Source: Bacillus inaquosorum KCTC 13429 (GTDB taxonomy: Bacteria; Bacillota; Bacilli; Bacillales; Bacillaceae). From it: DNA of 64,000 nt. The notes under the pieces were generated by a model that had not been told where the DNA came from, made no database searches, and saw nothing but the letters and a program-made list of their open reading frames with translations. Below, piece after piece: positions 1 through 10,954 of this stretch (within the stretch, counting starts at the first letter, position 1; every line of letters begins with the position of its first letter). A program made the translations under genes and the position numbers. The stretch is taken from assembly GCF_000332645.1 (NCBI RefSeq), contig NZ_AMXN01000002.1, positions 496,001-560,000 on the forward strand, given 5' to 3'.

Positions 1-765
1 GATGCCAAGCACTTTTTCAGCGCCTTCGTTCACATCGTGCATCCAAGCGGCGCACATTTCAGTATTGGCCAAAATATTTTGGTGCGTGAGCATAACCCCT
101 TTTGGAGCCCCCGTTGTTCCTCCGGTATACTGAAGAACAGCAATATCATGTTCAGGATCGATCTTCGGGATTGTCAGAAGTTCCATTTTTTCCTGCTTCA
201 TGCTGGAGGCGAACGTGTGAATGTGATCTTTTTTGTCAAAATCGATGTGCACTTTTTGTTTTTGCGTCAGCGGGTAAAGAATATTTTTCGGAAAAGGCAA
301 ATAGTCTTTTATGCTGGTTATCAAAATCTGATCGACAATTGATAACGTTTTCATTTTTATTGCCTTCGGGAAAAGTAAATCTAAGGTGATGATCACGCTT
401 GCCTCAGCATCTCTCAGCTGGTATTCTAGCTCGTGCTCGGTATAAAGCGGATTCGTCTGCACCACGATGCCGCCGGCAATCAAGACGCCATAATAGGAAA
501 TGACCGATTGCGGGCAATTGGGCAGCATAACAGCCACTCTGTCTCCTTTTTGCAGGCCATTGCATTGCAAAAAAGCTGCGAGTTTAAGAGCATCCGTCAG
601 AATGTCATGAAAGGTGAGTTTTTTTCCATAAAAAGATATTGCGGTTTTGTCAGGGAATTGTGCGGCGGAGTCTGTCAGGATGGATTGCAGGGTTTTGTTC
701 GGCAATGGAAGCTCATGTGGGATATCGTCGGGATACTCGGCAAGCCACGGCTTTTGAGACTGCAT
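1..765 (-). CDS. lcfA: Long-chain fatty-acid--CoA ligase, N-terminal part (runs off window start)
   Basis: The first 255 residues of an acyl-CoA synthetase are present; the gene continues past base 1. The enzyme activates long-chain fatty acids with ATP and CoA for beta-oxidation. The ANL-family ATP/AMP-binding signature (YTGGTTGAPKG) lies at about residues 213-223, and the N-terminal domain includes the typical GDRVAVMLPN segment. The start is the ATG at 763-765 behind a GGGGAGG ribosome site. A TATAAT box lies at 803-808 on the minus strand, with no convincing -35. In B. subtilis this gene heads the lcfA-fadR-fadB-etfBA operon under FadR. I see no clear FadR palindrome here. Confidence 0.95.
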   Translation of the reverse strand, partial: MQSQKPWLAEYPDDIPHELPLPNKTLQSILTDSAAQFPDKTAISFYGKKLTFHDILTDALKLAAFLQCNGLQKGDRVAVMLPNCPQSVISYYGVLIAGGIVVQTNPLYTEHELEYQLRDAEASVIITLDLLFPKAIKMKTLSIVDQILITSIKDYLPFPKNILYPLTQKQKVHIDFDKKDHIHTFASSMKQEKMELLTIPKIDPEHDIAVLQYTGGTTGAPKGVMLTHQNILANTEMCAAWMHDVNEGAEKVLGI

Positions 766-821
766 AAAACCTCCCCTTTCGGTTTTAGAGTTCCACCCTA
801 TCATTATAGCAGATGGACGGC

Positions 822-857
822 AAAAAAAAGAAAAAGAAAGGTAAATCTTTCTTTTTC
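822..857 (-). terminator. Rho-independent terminator between yshE/micro-ORF and lcfA
   Basis: A perfect 11-bp stem (830-840 with 847-857, 6-nt loop) is followed on the minus strand by a run of eight T. The stem is A/G on one arm and C/T on the other. It begins one base after the stop of the 26-codon ORF and separates the mutSB-side transcripts from lcfA. Confidence 0.85.
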
Positions 858-938
858 TCATGATGCGAACAGATATATAAGACCAATTACCAAAAAGATT
901 CCCGCCGCGGCGAGCAGTACTTTTGCAAGCTTTTCCAT
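858..938 (-). CDS. Putative 26-residue single-pass membrane micropeptide
   Basis: This short ORF lies 15 bases after yshE and ends at the terminator. It encodes a positively charged N-terminus (MEKLAK) followed by about 18 hydrophobic residues rich in Leu, Ala, Ile and Val, the shape of one transmembrane helix. A GGAG ribosome site sits 5 bases before the ATG. Its place between yshE and the terminator suggests it is co-transcribed with yshE. I do not recognise a family, and such a short ORF could arise by chance. The ribosome site, full-length hydrophobic segment and exact fit before the terminator argue for a real gene. Confidence 0.5.
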   Translation of the reverse strand: MEKLAKVLLAAAGIFLVIGLIYLFAS

Positions 939-953
939 CTATTCTCCGTCCCC

Positions 954-1364
954 TTATATTCCGGCTGCCACCACAAATGAAAGCCCGACAGAAATGACAA
1001 ATGAAATAAAGCCGACAGCCCGGTTATCATTCTCGATTTCCTGATCAATTTTAAACCGCGGAGTCAAAAACTCAAAAATAAAGTAACTGATCAGAAGCAT
1101 AACAAACCCGTAAACGCCCCAGCCGATCATTTGCAGCAGAGAATTGTGCTGGGAGATGGAATGCTGAAACACGTTTGCGATTCCTAAAATTTTTCCGCCG
1201 GTCGCCATTGCCACCGCAAGATTTCCTTTTTGAATCTCTTCCCAGTTTTTATAAGCCGTCACCAGCTCAAACACAGTCAAAAAGAGGACGAGGCAGAGAA
1301 CCGCGACACTGTAATATGCCGCGATTTCCACAAGCTCGTTTTCCCAAAAATCACTCATGGCCAT
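954..1364 (-). CDS. yshE: DUF350 family membrane protein YshE
   Basis: A 136-residue integral membrane protein with about four hydrophobic helices (roughly residues 14-35, 50-70, 80-100 and 115-135) and a charged segment near residues 104-114. It fits the DUF350 family, whose molecular function is not established. It starts 8 bases after the mutSB stop, so it is probably translated from the same polycistronic message, and a putative micro-ORF follows. The assignment to yshE rests on position between mutSB and lcfA and on family. Confidence 0.85.
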   Translation of the reverse strand: MAMSDFWENELVEIAAYYSVAVLCLVLFLTVFELVTAYKNWEEIQKGNLAVAMATGGKILGIANVFQHSISQHNSLLQMIGWGVYGFVMLLISYFIFEFLTPRFKIDQEIENDNRAVGFISFVISVGLSFVVAAGI

Positions 1365-1372
1365 ACTCCCTT

Positions 1373-3730
1373 TTATTTTAGTTCAACAACCGTAACGCCT
1401 GATCCTCCCTCACCTGCTTCACCGAAACGGGAGCTTTTAACGCTGCGATGGTTTTTCAGGAGATCCTGCACGCCTTTTCTTAAAGCGCCGGTTCCTTTTC
1501 CGTGGATGATTGACACTCTTGGATATCCGGCTAATACTGCATCATCCAAGTATTTTTCAACACGGCTGAGGGCATTTTCATAGCGTTCGCCGCGAAGGTC
1601 AAGTTCAAGCGATACGTGGTAGTCCTTCCCTTTGACCGCCGTAATGATTTTTTCTTTTTTTGGTTCTGGAGCTGATTTGATAAACTCCAGGTCTTTTTCT
1701 TTTACTTTCATTTTTAAAATTCCGATTTGAACATTCCATTCATTGCCGCCGGTTTTTTCAAGCAGTGTTCCTTTTTGCCCGAAGGTGAGGACTTTCACCT
1801 CATCACCAGGCTTGAAGTCGCGTTTTTGCGTTTTCGGTTTTTCTGGTTTTTTGGACTTTTCAAAAGTAGGAACTGCGCCTTCTAACCGTTTCTTCGCGTT
1901 GATCAGCTCGTGATCCTTGAAAGATTTGTGTTCTTCTTTTATTGAGCGCAATTCATGAATAATATCTTCGGCTTCTTTCGTTGCCGCTTTTACTTTTTCA
2001 GCCGCTTGCTGTTCAGCCTCTTCGAGCATTTTGTCTTTTTTGCTGTTGAGCTCGATAATTTGCTGCTGCAGCTCTTTATGCAGCTTTTCTGCTTCTTTTC
2101 TGATTGATTCCGTCTCAGAAAGTTCTTCTTCCGCGCGTTTTTTGCTTTGTTCGAGCGACGCAATCATCGTGTCGACTTCGTTATGCTCGGCCGTCATTTC
2201 TGATTTGGCCTGCCCGATAATATGGTCCGGGAGTCCGAGGCGTTTTGAAATTTCGAAGGCGTTGCTTCGTCCCGGCACACCAATTAAAAGTTTATAGGTT
2301 GGTGACAGTGTTTCAATGTCAAATTCGACGCTGGCATTCATGACGCCTTCTCTGTTATAGCCGTACGCCTTCAATTCCGGGTAATGCGTCGTGGCTAACA
2401 CTCTAGCATTGGTGCGATGCACGTCATCCAAGATGCTCATGGCGAGAGCCGCCCCTTCCTGCGGGTCTGTCCCTGCGCCCAGTTCATCGAAAAGCACAAG
2501 ACTGTTTTCATTGACATGTTCTAAAATGTCGACAATGTTCACCATATGGGATGAGAACGTACTTAAGCTTTGCTCAATCGATTGTTCATCGCCGATATCA
2601 GCAAACACATGCTCAAATACGGCGGCTTCTGACCCTTCATCTGCCGGAATATGAAGTCCGGATTGCGCCATCAAGGTTAACAGGCCTAACGTTTTAAGGG
2701 TGACTGTTTTCCCCCCGGTGTTTGGCCCTGTAATGACAATGGTTGAAAAATCGCCGCCAAGCTCGATGTCATTAGCAACCACTTGATCAGGCGGAAGCAA
2801 TGGGTGGCGTGCCTTTTTCAAACGGACAAAGCCGTTGTCGTTCACGATCGGTTTTGTCGCTTTGACCGCTTTTGCATATCTTGCTTTTGCAAAAATAAAG
2901 TCAAGCGTCTGCAGCACTTGCAAATCTTGAAAGAGCTCTTCTGTGTGCTCCGCCGTATGCTCTGTGAGCACGCGCAAAATCCGTTCAATTTCTTGCTTTT
3001 CTTTCACTTTCGCCTGCTGAAGCGAGTTGTTCATATCTACGATCGCCTGCGGTTCAATGAACAGTGTCGCGCCTGAGGAAGAGGTATCATGCACAATTCC
3101 TCCGTAGCTTGATCTGTACTCTTGTTTGACCGGGATCACAAAACGGTCATTCCGAATCGTAACGATCGTATCAGACAGCATTTTTGAAGCGGAGGAGGAG
3201 CGCAGCATGGACTCTAACCGGTCTCTGATTCTCGATTCGAGTGTTTTGAGCTGTGTGCGGATTCCTCTTAATGTTCCTGATGCATGATCAAGCACTTCTC
3301 CGTGATCATCAATGCAGGAATTAATGTCCCGTTCTAAATCAGAAAGCGTGATAAGCTGTTCAGCATGCTGATGGATCAGCGGAATGTCGACGCCGTCTTC
3401 AGCCATTTGGCTGATAAAATGTTTCATTTGTTTAACTGCGTAAAGCAGACCTGAGATCTCAGTGAATTCTGAAGGACTGAGAACACTGCCGATTTCCGCC
3501 CGTCTTAACGCTCCTCTAATATCAGTAAGGCCGCCAAATGGCGCCTGCCCTCTCAGCCGGATAATGGCGGAAGCTTCATCTACTTCATCAAGCTGTTTTT
3601 TGATTTCGTCTATAGAAGCAGAAGGCTTAAGCTCGAGAAGCATTTCTTTTCCGAGCGATGAAGCGGCGTGCTCAATAACCTGTTCTTTCACTTTATGAAA
3701 TTCAAGAGCTGATAATACTTTTTGCTGCAC
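1373..3730 (-). CDS. mutSB: MutS2 family ATPase/endonuclease
   Basis: A 785-residue MutS2 protein, the normal length. The N-terminal clamp/coiled-coil region leads to the ATPase with Walker [10 protein letters not shown] at about 334-342 and a Walker B/signature stretch ([11 protein letters not shown]) near 410. A long helical region with many Glu and Lys runs from about 510 to 620. The C-terminal Smr domain carries LDLRGER and HGKGTG. The family does not act in mismatch repair. MutS2 suppresses recombination in some species, and in B. subtilis it has been linked to splitting collided ribosomes through the Smr domain. It follows polX by 20 bases, likely in one operon with zapA and yshB. Confidence 0.96.
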   Translation of the reverse strand: MQQKVLSALEFHKVKEQVIEHAASSLGKEMLLELKPSASIDEIKKQLDEVDEASAIIRLRGQAPFGGLTDIRGALRRAEIGSVLSPSEFTEISGLLYAVKQMKHFISQMAEDGVDIPLIHQHAEQLITLSDLERDINSCIDDHGEVLDHASGTLRGIRTQLKTLESRIRDRLESMLRSSSASKMLSDTIVTIRNDRFVIPVKQEYRSSYGGIVHDTSSSGATLFIEPQAIVDMNNSLQQAKVKEKQEIERILRVLTEHTAEHTEELFQDLQVLQTLDFIFAKARYAKAVKATKPIVNDNGFVRLKKARHPLLPPDQVVANDIELGGDFSTIVITGPNTGGKTVTLKTLGLLTLMAQSGLHIPADEGSEAAVFEHVFADIGDEQSIEQSLSTFSSHMVNIVDILEHVNENSLVLFDELGAGTDPQEGAALAMSILDDVHRTNARVLATTHYPELKAYGYNREGVMNASVEFDIETLSPTYKLLIGVPGRSNAFEISKRLGLPDHIIGQAKSEMTAEHNEVDTMIASLEQSKKRAEEELSETESIRKEAEKLHKELQQQIIELNSKKDKMLEEAEQQAAEKVKAATKEAEDIIHELRSIKEEHKSFKDHELINAKKRLEGAVPTFEKSKKPEKPKTQKRDFKPGDEVKVLTFGQKGTLLEKTGGNEWNVQIGILKMKVKEKDLEFIKSAPEPKKEKIITAVKGKDYHVSLELDLRGERYENALSRVEKYLDDAVLAGYPRVSIIHGKGTGALRKGVQDLLKNHRSVKSSRFGEAGEGGSGVTVVELK

Positions 3731-3750
3731 GATTGTGTGAGCCTCCTTAC

Positions 3751-5463
3751 TTAATCGTTGCGCTTCAGGAATGCCTCTACGTCTTTAAGCGACCGGGCAT
3801 TCAGAACGTTTTTCGTTTCCGTCCATCCTTTGCGCGCGGCAGTAACGCCGGTTTTCATATCGTCTAACATCTCAATATTATGGGCATCGGTATTAATGAC
3901 CAATGTGACCCCTTGTTCGTTTGCTTTGATTAAATGTTCTGTGCGCAAATCGAGGCGCGCAGGGTTGGCGTTGAGTTCAAGCGCCGTATTTGTTTTCTTC
4001 GCAAGCTCAATCAGCTTATCAATATCGATTTCGTAACCGGCCCGTCTGCCGATCAGGCGTCCGGTCGGATGTGCGATAATGTCAACATGCTTGTTGGTCA
4101 GTGCCGTCTCAAGCCGTTTCATAATGACGTGTTCCGGCTGATTAAAGCTGGAATGAATCGATGCAATAACGATGTCCATTTCGGCCAGCACGTCGTCATC
4201 ATAATCAAGCGTACCGTCAGGCAGAATATCCATCTCGACGCCTTTCAAGATCCGGAAATTCTCGAACTCAGCATTCAGTGCGTCAATTTCTTTTGCCTGC
4301 TGCTTGAGCCTTTCTGCAGTCAGCCCGTTGGCAACCTTTAAATATTGCGAGTGATCGGTGATCGCCATATATTGATAGCCTTTTTCCATGCATGCTTCAG
4401 CCATCTCTCTGATAGAAAACGCCCCATCGCTCCACGTTGAGTGCATGTGGAGATCTCCCTTGATTTGCTCGGGCTCTATCAATTCAATGCTGTCGCTGTA
4501 GGTTTCCACTTCTTGCCCGCTTTCACGGAGCTCCGGCGGAATCAGTGGCAGGCCGAAGTGCGCATAAAATTCACGTTCACTCGGAAATGTTTTGATATCT
4601 CCGGTTTCAACTGTCTCGACGCCGTATTCACTGATCCGCTCGCCGCGTTCTTTCGCGATTTGGCGCATCTTAATGTTGTGATCCTTTGATCCCGTAAAAT
4701 GATGGAGTGTTGTCGGAAACTGCTCTTCCGTGACAAGACGGAAATCAACGCTTGTTTCATATTCAAAGGAAAGGATAACGGACACCTTCGTATCTCCGCT
4801 CGCGATCACGCTTTTGATGTTTGGCAGTGCAAGCAGCTGCTCTCTTACTTCAGCAGGGCGATCTGTGGCAATGATATAATCCAGATCCTTCACCGTTTCC
4901 CGCGCTCTGCGGAGACTTCCGGCACGGGAAAATTTGATGATATCCGTAAATTGAGAAAGATGCTCTTCAATGTCCCGGGCGATCCGGAGGGCGTAGCCGA
5001 TCGGGAACCGTTCAGGCTGTTTTCCGGCTTCCCCGAGCGCCTGTAATATTTTTTCTTCTGATTTTTTGCCAAAACCCGCAAGACCTTGTACCTTTTGCTG
5101 TTCACAGGCTTCCTTCAGAGATTCTGCATCATGTACGCCGAGCTCTTTATACAGCTTTGCGATTTTTTTGCCGCCGAGGCCCGGTAGCTTCAATAAAGGC
5201 ACGAGTCCTTCCGGCACTTCTTTCTGCAGCGATTCGAGTGTGCTTGACTTTCCTTCATCTATATACTCTTTAATGACGCTGTACGTTCCTTTTCCAATGC
5301 CGGACAGCGACATCATATCGTCCATTTCTGATAAACTGCGGTCATCCTGTTCCAGGGCTGCCGCTGCTTTTCGGAAGGCGGATACTTTAAACGGGTTGTC
5401 CCCTTTGAGTTCCATGTAGACTGCAATGGTTTCAAGCAGCCGGATAATATCTTTTTTATGCAT
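3751..5463 (-). CDS. polX: DNA polymerase X family repair enzyme with PHP domain
   Basis: A 570-residue family-X DNA polymerase. The N-terminal helix-hairpin-helix and nucleotidyltransferase parts (about residues 1-315) include the [16 protein letters not shown] segment, which supplies metal-binding acidic residues. A C-terminal PHP phosphoesterase domain begins with [11 protein letters not shown] at about 337-347 and has further His/Asp motifs (ITDHSQY, HPTGRL, NTDAH). Bacterial PolX fills short gaps in base-excision repair, and the PHP domain gives 3'-5' exonuclease and AP-endonuclease activity. The ATG start overlaps no neighbour. A hairpin with a T-run lies between yshB and this gene, so read-through may limit expression. 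Confidence 0.95.
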   Translation of the reverse strand: MHKKDIIRLLETIAVYMELKGDNPFKVSAFRKAAAALEQDDRSLSEMDDMMSLSGIGKGTYSVIKEYIDEGKSSTLESLQKEVPEGLVPLLKLPGLGGKKIAKLYKELGVHDAESLKEACEQQKVQGLAGFGKKSEEKILQALGEAGKQPERFPIGYALRIARDIEEHLSQFTDIIKFSRAGSLRRARETVKDLDYIIATDRPAEVREQLLALPNIKSVIASGDTKVSVILSFEYETSVDFRLVTEEQFPTTLHHFTGSKDHNIKMRQIAKERGERISEYGVETVETGDIKTFPSEREFYAHFGLPLIPPELRESGQEVETYSDSIELIEPEQIKGDLHMHSTWSDGAFSIREMAEACMEKGYQYMAITDHSQYLKVANGLTAERLKQQAKEIDALNAEFENFRILKGVEMDILPDGTLDYDDDVLAEMDIVIASIHSSFNQPEHVIMKRLETALTNKHVDIIAHPTGRLIGRRAGYEIDIDKLIELAKKTNTALELNANPARLDLRTEHLIKANEQGVTLVINTDAHNIEMLDDMKTGVTAARKGWTETKNVLNARSLKDVEAFLKRND

Positions 5464-5504
5464 ACAATAACCCCCAGACGTTCACATATGTTTCCATCAT
5501 ACTT

Positions 5505-5535
5505 GAAAAAAACTTCTCCGGACAAGAGAAGTTTT
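5505..5535 (-). terminator. Hairpin with T-run between yshB and polX
   Basis: Ten-base arms (5509-5518 and 5526-5535) flank a 7-base loop. On the minus strand the stem is followed by seven T (5505-5511). It starts right at the yshB stop and would terminate or attenuate zapA-yshB transcription before polX. Confidence 0.75.
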
Positions 5536-6069
5536 TTATGCCCCGTACTGTGTCCACAGCTCTTGTAGGAGCCCTGACAAATACGGTGTATGGTTAATGA
5601 TCACATTTGCGAGAGACGATTGCCCCATCATTTGCTGCAAAGCATCTACCGGAAGCACGGATGCAACATACAGCAACACAAATGTAAATAAATAGACTTC
5701 AAGAAAACCGAGAACGGCGCCCAGCACCTGGTTGATTTGTTTAATCACCGGAATGCCGGCTACAATACTCAAGAATGAGCCTATGATTCTCAGTAAAATT
5801 TTAGCGATAATAAATAAAACGATAAACGCAATCGCATTATAGTAGGCTGCTTCCAAATTTCCCGTGAAAAAAGAAAGAGCCGGCTGTCCCGCTGAAAAAT
5901 CGGGTGCGGGAATCCACTTTAAATGCGGCGCCACATTTTTATAGAATAAAGCCGCAAAGGCGATCGATAAAATAAAGCTCGTCAAGCGGATAAACTGCAG
6001 AATAAAACCGCGTTTTAATCCCAGTAAAGTCCCCATCAGGAGCAAGATTAAGATGATGATATCTAGCAT
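5536..6069 (-). CDS. yshB: CvpA family membrane protein YshB
   Basis: A 177-residue polytopic membrane protein with four main hydrophobic stretches and the GLKRGFILQ motif near residue 18 that is typical of CvpA/colicin-V-production proteins. CvpA relatives affect envelope integrity in enterobacteria; the role in Bacillus is not established. It begins 6 bases after the zapA stop, so the two are almost certainly co-translated. A hairpin follows before polX. Confidence 0.88.
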   Translation of the reverse strand: MLDIIILILLLMGTLLGLKRGFILQFIRLTSFILSIAFAALFYKNVAPHLKWIPAPDFSAGQPALSFFTGNLEAAYYNAIAFIVLFIIAKILLRIIGSFLSIVAGIPVIKQINQVLGAVLGFLEVYLFTFVLLYVASVLPVDALQQMMGQSSLANVIINHTPYLSGLLQELWTQYGA

Positions 6070-6075
6070 AGTTGT

Positions 6076-6333
6076 TCAATCCTTTTCTTTAAGCTGACGC
6101 TCCAGTTTCTCATATTTTTCTTGTAATTTGACATAATCGTGCACCACATTTACCGCTGTCAGCACTGCAAGTTTATTTATATCAAGGTATGGATTTTTTT
6201 CATTGATTTCTCTCATTTTATCATCAACAATTCCGGCGACATACCTCATATGGGCTTTGCTTTCTTCACCGACAATCGTGAAGTGCTGGCCGTAAATGTC
6301 AACGGTTGTTTTTGTTTTTTTGCCGTCAGACAA
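6076..6333 (-). CDS. zapA: Cell division protein ZapA
   Basis: An 85-residue ZapA: a short beta-rich N-terminus ([20 protein letters not shown]), the [15 protein letters not shown] helix, and a C-terminal coiled coil ([18 protein letters not shown]). ZapA binds FtsZ in the cytoplasm and promotes protofilament bundling at the Z-ring. The start is a TTG at 6331-6333 with a GGAGGAG ribosome site 7-9 bases away. There is no in-frame ATG at the proper N-terminus. It heads the zapA-yshB cluster and is divergent from rnhC. Confidence 0.93.
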   Translation of the reverse strand: MSDGKKTKTTVDIYGQHFTIVGEESKAHMRYVAGIVDDKMREINEKNPYLDINKLAVLTAVNVVHDYVKLQEKYEKLERQLKEKD

Positions 6334-6466
6334 CGTTTCTCCTCCATTCCGCGAGAATCCTAGTTCTTATCATAACACGTTTATTAAATGAATGGAAAGA
6401 CGAGCCTCCCGCTGTTATGATACACTGGTATATACAGCGAAAAGTGTAAAAAAAGGAGATTATTAC

Positions 6467-7408
6467 GTGTCCCATTCTGTGATAAAAGTACCGTTGTCTG
6501 CTATTGACCAAATGAAAATGACGTATAGCGGTTCGCTTACTGCCTCTGTTCCGCAGGGAGCCGTTTTTCAGGCGAAACCGCCAGGCTGTACCATTACAGC
6601 ATATAAATCCGGCAAGGTCTTGTTTCAAGGCAAAAACGCAGCGGCAGAATCAGCGCGCTGGGGAACAGCAGAGCCGCAGGAAAAGAAGAAAACGGCCAAA
6701 AAACCGGCTGATCCCCGCTATGTTCCTCCGGCAAATATCGCCGGAATGTCTGTTATCGGCTCTGACGAGGTCGGAACTGGAGATTACTTTGGCCCGATGA
6801 CGGTTGTATGCGCGTACGTCGACAAAACCATGCTTCCTTTAATGAAGGAACTCGGTGTTAAGGACTCTAAAGACTTAAAGGACCCGCAAATCATTGAGAT
6901 TGCCCGAAACCTGATCAAAACCATTCCGTACAGCCTGCTTGTGTTAAAGAATGATAAGTACAACAGCATGCAGGAAAAAGGCATGAGCCAAGGGAAAATG
7001 AAAGCCTTGCTGCACAATCAGGCCATCACCCATTTGTTAAGAAAAATGGACGGGGTAAAGCCTGAGGCCATTTTGATTGACCAATTCGCTGAGCCTGGCG
7101 TCTACTTCAATCATTTAAAGGGCAGAGACATTGTGAAGGAGCGGACCTATTTTAGCACAAAGGCTGAAGGCATTCACCTGTCAGTCGCCGCTGCTTCAAT
7201 CATTGCAAGATATTCGTTTTTAATGGAAATGGATAAACTATCGCGTGAGGCAGGAATGACGCTTCCGAAAGGGGCCGGCCCGCACGTGGATGAGGCGGCT
7301 GCCAAGCTGATCCTTAAAAAAGGGGCATCCGCTCTCAGAGCCTATACAAAACTCCATTTTGCCAATACGCAGAAAGCGCAGCGCCTTGCCGCTAAAAAAC
7401 GTTCATAG
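6467..7408 (+). CDS. rnhC: Ribonuclease HIII
   Basis: A 313-residue type 2 RNase H that cleaves RNA in RNA:DNA hybrids. The N-terminal TBP-like substrate-binding domain (about 1-80) is followed by the catalytic domain with IGSDEVGTGDYFGP at about 97-110, which supplies the Asp-Glu pair typical of RNase HIII. Further acidic residues lie in KDSKDLKD and ILIDQFAEP. I chose the GTG at 6467 because it has an AAAAGGAG ribosome site 7 bases away. The longer frame from 6392 adds 25 residues with no ribosome site. It is divergent from zapA and ends at a hairpin shared with pheT. Confidence 0.95.
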   Translation: MSHSVIKVPLSAIDQMKMTYSGSLTASVPQGAVFQAKPPGCTITAYKSGKVLFQGKNAAAESARWGTAEPQEKKKTAKKPADPRYVPPANIAGMSVIGSDEVGTGDYFGPMTVVCAYVDKTMLPLMKELGVKDSKDLKDPQIIEIARNLIKTIPYSLLVLKNDKYNSMQEKGMSQGKMKALLHNQAITHLLRKMDGVKPEAILIDQFAEPGVYFNHLKGRDIVKERTYFSTKAEGIHLSVAAASIIARYSFLMEMDKLSREAGMTLPKGAGPHVDEAAAKLILKKGASALRAYTKLHFANTQKAQRLAAKKRS

Positions 7409-7410
7409 AA

Positions 7411-7440
7411 AAAAGCTTGCAGATAAATCTGCAAGCTTTT
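7411..7440. terminator. Bidirectional terminator between rnhC and pheT
   Basis: A 13-bp stem (7411-7423 with 7428-7440) with a 4-base loop has A-runs on one side and T-runs on the other, so it can work for rnhC on plus and for pheT, which ends at 7444, on minus. Confidence 0.85.
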
Positions 7441-7443
7441 TTA

Positions 7444-9858
7444 TTAGCCTCTTAAAACGGCCTGATATTTGTCTTCTAACGCCTTCAGCACTTTGCTGTG
7501 CGCCTTTGTCACTTCTTCTTCAGTCAGGGTTTGTTCAGGGTTTACATATTGAAGTGAGAAAGCAACTGACTTTTTACCTTCCTCCATATGCTCGCCTTCG
7601 TATACGTCAAAGACGGATACTTCTTTCAGAAGCTTTCCGCCAGTCTCTTTAATGACGCTTTCGAGCTGGCCGCTTGTGACGGATTTATCTGTTACAAGCG
7701 CGATATCACGTGTCACAGACGGATATTTTGGAATCGCCGTGTAAACAAGCGGCGCTGTTTCCGCTGCGAGTAACGCATGAAGATCAAGCTCAAACACGTA
7801 TGTCTCTTTTATATCCAGTTCTTTTTCCAATGAAGGATGGACTTGGCCGATGAAGCCGATAAGAGAACCATTCAATAGAATGTTCGCTGTTCTGCCTGGG
7901 TGCAGCTGTTTGCGTTCAGACTGAACAAATTCAATGCTGTCGAGGACGTTCAGTTTTTCTAACAGCCCTTCTACAATTCCTTTGGCGACGAAGAAATCAA
8001 CCGTTTTTTTCTCGCCCTGCCACAGCTGCTTGCGCCATAATCCGGTAACAGCTCCTGCCACGCGTTCTGTTTCAACAGGTTTTGTGTCCTCTTCCTTCGT
8101 CAGGAAAACGGAGCCGACTTCGTACAGTGCGACTGAGTCAGTCTGTCTCGCCAGGTTGTAAGAAACGGAGTCAAGCAGATTCGGAACTAGACTGTGTCTG
8201 AGAATGCTTCTTTCTTCACTCATCGGAAGCGCAAGCACAGTGTTCAGTGATTTTTCAATCGCAAACGCTGCCGCTTTCTTCTCGTTTGTCAGTGAGTAAG
8301 TGATGGCTTGTGACAAGCCTGCGCCTTCAAGAAAACGTCTGACTTTACGGCGTTTTGCCTGATATGGCGTTAATCCGCCTGTTGTTCCCGCTGTCTCAGG
8401 AAGCGTAGACGGAATGTTATCATAGCCGTACAGTCTTGCTGCTTCTTCAATTAAATCCTCTTCGATTGTAATGTCACCGCGGCGTGATGGAACTGTCACG
8501 ACGAGCAAATCATTTGCTTCACCGACAGTAAAGCCGAGACGATTATAAATGCTGATCAGTTCTTCTTTGCTGATTGTCATGCCGAGGACGCTGCTCACTT
8601 TGTCAGCAGAAACATGAATGTTATTCGCTTCGATTGTCAGGTGATCTTCCTCAACCGTTCCAGCGAGCACTTCACCGCCTGCATACAGATGGATTAGCTG
8701 TGCAGCCCGTTCTGCCGCAAGACGTACGCGCGCCGGATCAATGCCTTTTTCAAATCTTACGCTTGATTCACTTCTCAAACCAAGATCTTTGGAAGCCTTG
8801 CGAACCGTCTGTCCGTTGAAGTACGCAGCCTCAAGCAAAATCGTTTTCGTATCTTCCTGAACCTCTGACTCTGCTCCTCCCATGACACCGGCAACGGCTT
8901 GCGCTTTCGTTCCGTTCGTAATAACAAGGTGATCGGCAGACAGCTTACGTTCTTGATCATCAAGGGTTAAGATCGTTTCATTTTCAGCTGCTTTTCTTAC
9001 TACGACTTCCTTGGAGCCGAATCTGTCATAATCAAACGCGTGAAGCGGCTGTCCGTATTCCAGCAGGACAAAGTTTGTGATGTCAACAACGTTGTTGTGC
9101 GGGCGAATGCCTGCATTCATCAGCTTTGTCTGCATCCAAAGCGGTGACGGAGCAATCGTGACGTTTTTAATGATTTTTGCAGTATACAGCGGGTTCGCTT
9201 CTTGATCTTCGACTTTGACAGCGATGTAATCAGACGCTTGTTCTGAAGCAGCCGGATAATCCGTTTGCGGAAGTTTTACCTCTGTATCTAAAATCGCCGC
9301 AACCTCGTAAGCAACACCAAGCATGTTCATGGCATCCGCGCGGTTTGGCGTTAAACCAAGCTCAAGGATCGCATCGTCAAGCTGTAAAGCCGCTAAGGCA
9401 TCGTTTCCTGTTTCAGCGTCATTCGGGAATACAAAAATGCCTTCCGCATACTCCTTCGCCACAAGCTTGCTTTCAATGCCAAGCTCCTGTAAAGAACAGA
9501 TCATGCCGTTTGATTCTTCACCGCGAAGCTTTGCCTTTTTGATTTTGAAATTGCCCGGCAGCACCGCTCCGACTGTTGCAACTGCGACTTTTTGTCCTTT
9601 ATCCACATTCGGCGCGCCGCAAATGATTTGTACAGGTGCTTCCGCTCCGATATCAACAAGGCATTTATTCAGCTTATCAGCATTCGGATGCTGCTCGCGC
9701 TCCAGCACGTGGCCGATGACAACGCCTTTGATGCCTTCCCCTTTGTATTCAATTCCTTCAACCTCAATGCCGGCTCTTGTAATTTTCTCAGCAAGAACAG
9801 CCGGATCCATGCCTTTTATGTCAACATAATCCTCTAACCATTTATAAGAAACAAACAT
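7444..9858 (-). CDS. pheT: Phenylalanyl-tRNA synthetase beta subunit
   Basis: An 804-residue beta chain of the alpha2-beta2 enzyme that charges tRNA-Phe. In order: an N-terminal tRNA-binding OB domain (about 39-150), the B3/B4 editing region ([23 protein letters not shown] at about 255-280), the B5 domain, a catalytic-like core, and the C-terminal ferredoxin-fold anticodon-binding domain ([13 protein letters not shown] near 715). Length is normal. It lies 15 bases after pheS in one T-box-controlled operon and ends at the terminator shared with rnhC. Confidence 0.98.
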   Translation of the reverse strand: MFVSYKWLEDYVDIKGMDPAVLAEKITRAGIEVEGIEYKGEGIKGVVIGHVLEREQHPNADKLNKCLVDIGAEAPVQIICGAPNVDKGQKVAVATVGAVLPGNFKIKKAKLRGEESNGMICSLQELGIESKLVAKEYAEGIFVFPNDAETGNDALAALQLDDAILELGLTPNRADAMNMLGVAYEVAAILDTEVKLPQTDYPAASEQASDYIAVKVEDQEANPLYTAKIIKNVTIAPSPLWMQTKLMNAGIRPHNNVVDITNFVLLEYGQPLHAFDYDRFGSKEVVVRKAAENETILTLDDQERKLSADHLVITNGTKAQAVAGVMGGAESEVQEDTKTILLEAAYFNGQTVRKASKDLGLRSESSVRFEKGIDPARVRLAAERAAQLIHLYAGGEVLAGTVEEDHLTIEANNIHVSADKVSSVLGMTISKEELISIYNRLGFTVGEANDLLVVTVPSRRGDITIEEDLIEEAARLYGYDNIPSTLPETAGTTGGLTPYQAKRRKVRRFLEGAGLSQAITYSLTNEKKAAAFAIEKSLNTVLALPMSEERSILRHSLVPNLLDSVSYNLARQTDSVALYEVGSVFLTKEEDTKPVETERVAGAVTGLWRKQLWQGEKKTVDFFVAKGIVEGLLEKLNVLDSIEFVQSERKQLHPGRTANILLNGSLIGFIGQVHPSLEKELDIKETYVFELDLHALLAAETAPLVYTAIPKYPSVTRDIALVTDKSVTSGQLESVIKETGGKLLKEVSVFDVYEGEHMEEGKKSVAFSLQYVNPEQTLTEEEVTKAHSKVLKALEDKYQAVLRG

Positions 9859-9873
9859 CCTAGCATCCTCCTC

Positions 9874-10908
9874 TTACGCCTGTTTAAACTGCGAAATAAA
9901 TCTGACATCGTTTGTATAGAAGTGGCGGATATCATCAATGCCATATTTCAGCATTGCGATGCGCTCAACACCCATTCCGAATGCGAAGCCCTGATATTCC
10001 TTCGGATCAAAGCCAGCCATTCTCAGCACGTTCGGGTGAACCATGCCGGCGCCGAGGATTTCGATCCAGCCTGTTCCTTTACATACTGAGCAGCCGTTTC
10101 CTCCGCATTTAAAGCATGTCACGTCTACTTCTACTGAAGGCTCAGTAAACGGGAAGAAGCTTGGGCGGAGTCTGATTTCGCGGTCTTCCCCGAACATTTT
10201 TTTCGCAACGAGTTCAAGCGTTCCTTTTAAATCACTCATGCTGATGTTTTTGTCAACGACAAGCCCTTCAATTTGCATAAATTGGTGAGAGTGCGTCGCA
10301 TCATCGTTATCACGGCGGTATACTTTACCCGGACAAATGATTTTAACCGGCCCTTTGCCTTCGTGCTTTTCCATCGTCCGTGTCTGAACTGGAGAAGTTT
10401 GCGTTCTCATCAGAGTTTCCTCTGTAATGTAAAAGCTGTCCTGCATATCGCGCGCAGGGTGTTCTTTCGGCAGGTTGAGCGATTCGAAGTTGTAGTAATC
10501 CGTTTCAACCTCTGGTCCTTCCTCGACTGTGTAGCCCATACCGATAAATAAATCTTCAATTTCTTCAATGACAACTGTGAGCGGATGGCGGCCGCCGACT
10601 GCGACAGGGTTCCCCGGCAGCGTGACGTCGATTGTCTGTCCCGCAAGCTTCTGCTTCATTTCTTCTTCTTCAAGCTTCTCGTTTTTGATAGCAATCGCAT
10701 TGGCGATACGCTCTCTTACTTCGTTCGCGAGCGCGCCCATTTTCGGACGTTCCTCAGCAGAAAGTTTGCCCATTCCGCGCAGCACTTCTGTAATCGGCCC
10801 TTTTTTTCCGAGATATTGCACCCGAATATCATTGACAATCTTTAATGAGCTTGCCGCTTCTACTTGTTCTAAAGCTTCTTGTTCCAGCTGTTTTAGCTTT
10901 TCTTCCAT
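9874..10908 (-). CDS. pheS: Phenylalanyl-tRNA synthetase alpha subunit
   Basis: A 344-residue catalytic alpha chain. An N-terminal coiled coil (about 1-80) is followed by the class II core with motif 2 ([23 protein letters not shown]) and motif 3 ([18 protein letters not shown] near 312-329). It also carries a short [14 protein letters not shown] Cys cluster near 270-283, seen in many Firmicute PheS proteins. It pairs with PheT and is first in the operon, 46 bases after the T-box terminator. Confidence 0.98.
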   Translation of the reverse strand: MEEKLKQLEQEALEQVEAASSLKIVNDIRVQYLGKKGPITEVLRGMGKLSAEERPKMGALANEVRERIANAIAIKNEKLEEEEMKQKLAGQTIDVTLPGNPVAVGGRHPLTVVIEEIEDLFIGMGYTVEEGPEVETDYYNFESLNLPKEHPARDMQDSFYITEETLMRTQTSPVQTRTMEKHEGKGPVKIICPGKVYRRDNDDATHSHQFMQIEGLVVDKNISMSDLKGTLELVAKKMFGEDREIRLRPSFFPFTEPSVEVDVTCFKCGGNGCSVCKGTGWIEILGAGMVHPNVLRMAGFDPKEYQGFAFGMGVERIAMLKYGIDDIRHFYTNDVRFISQFKQA

Positions 10909-10954
10909 TTTGCATCCTCCTTTTATGTAAACAAACCGTTATATGTCTTTGGAA

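Noticed and set aside
766-821. FadR operator upstream of lcfA
   Set aside because: The FadR palindrome with TCATTCA arms is not visible between the TATAAT box and the start codon.
433-1044. 203-codon plus-strand ORF
   Set aside because: It lies antisense to lcfA, the micro-ORF and yshE, crosses the terminator, and has no family features or ribosome site.
9323-9829. 168-codon plus-strand ORF within pheT
   Set aside because: Antisense shadow of the pheT coding frame; the Ser/Ala/Phe-rich product is typical of a reverse-frame artefact.
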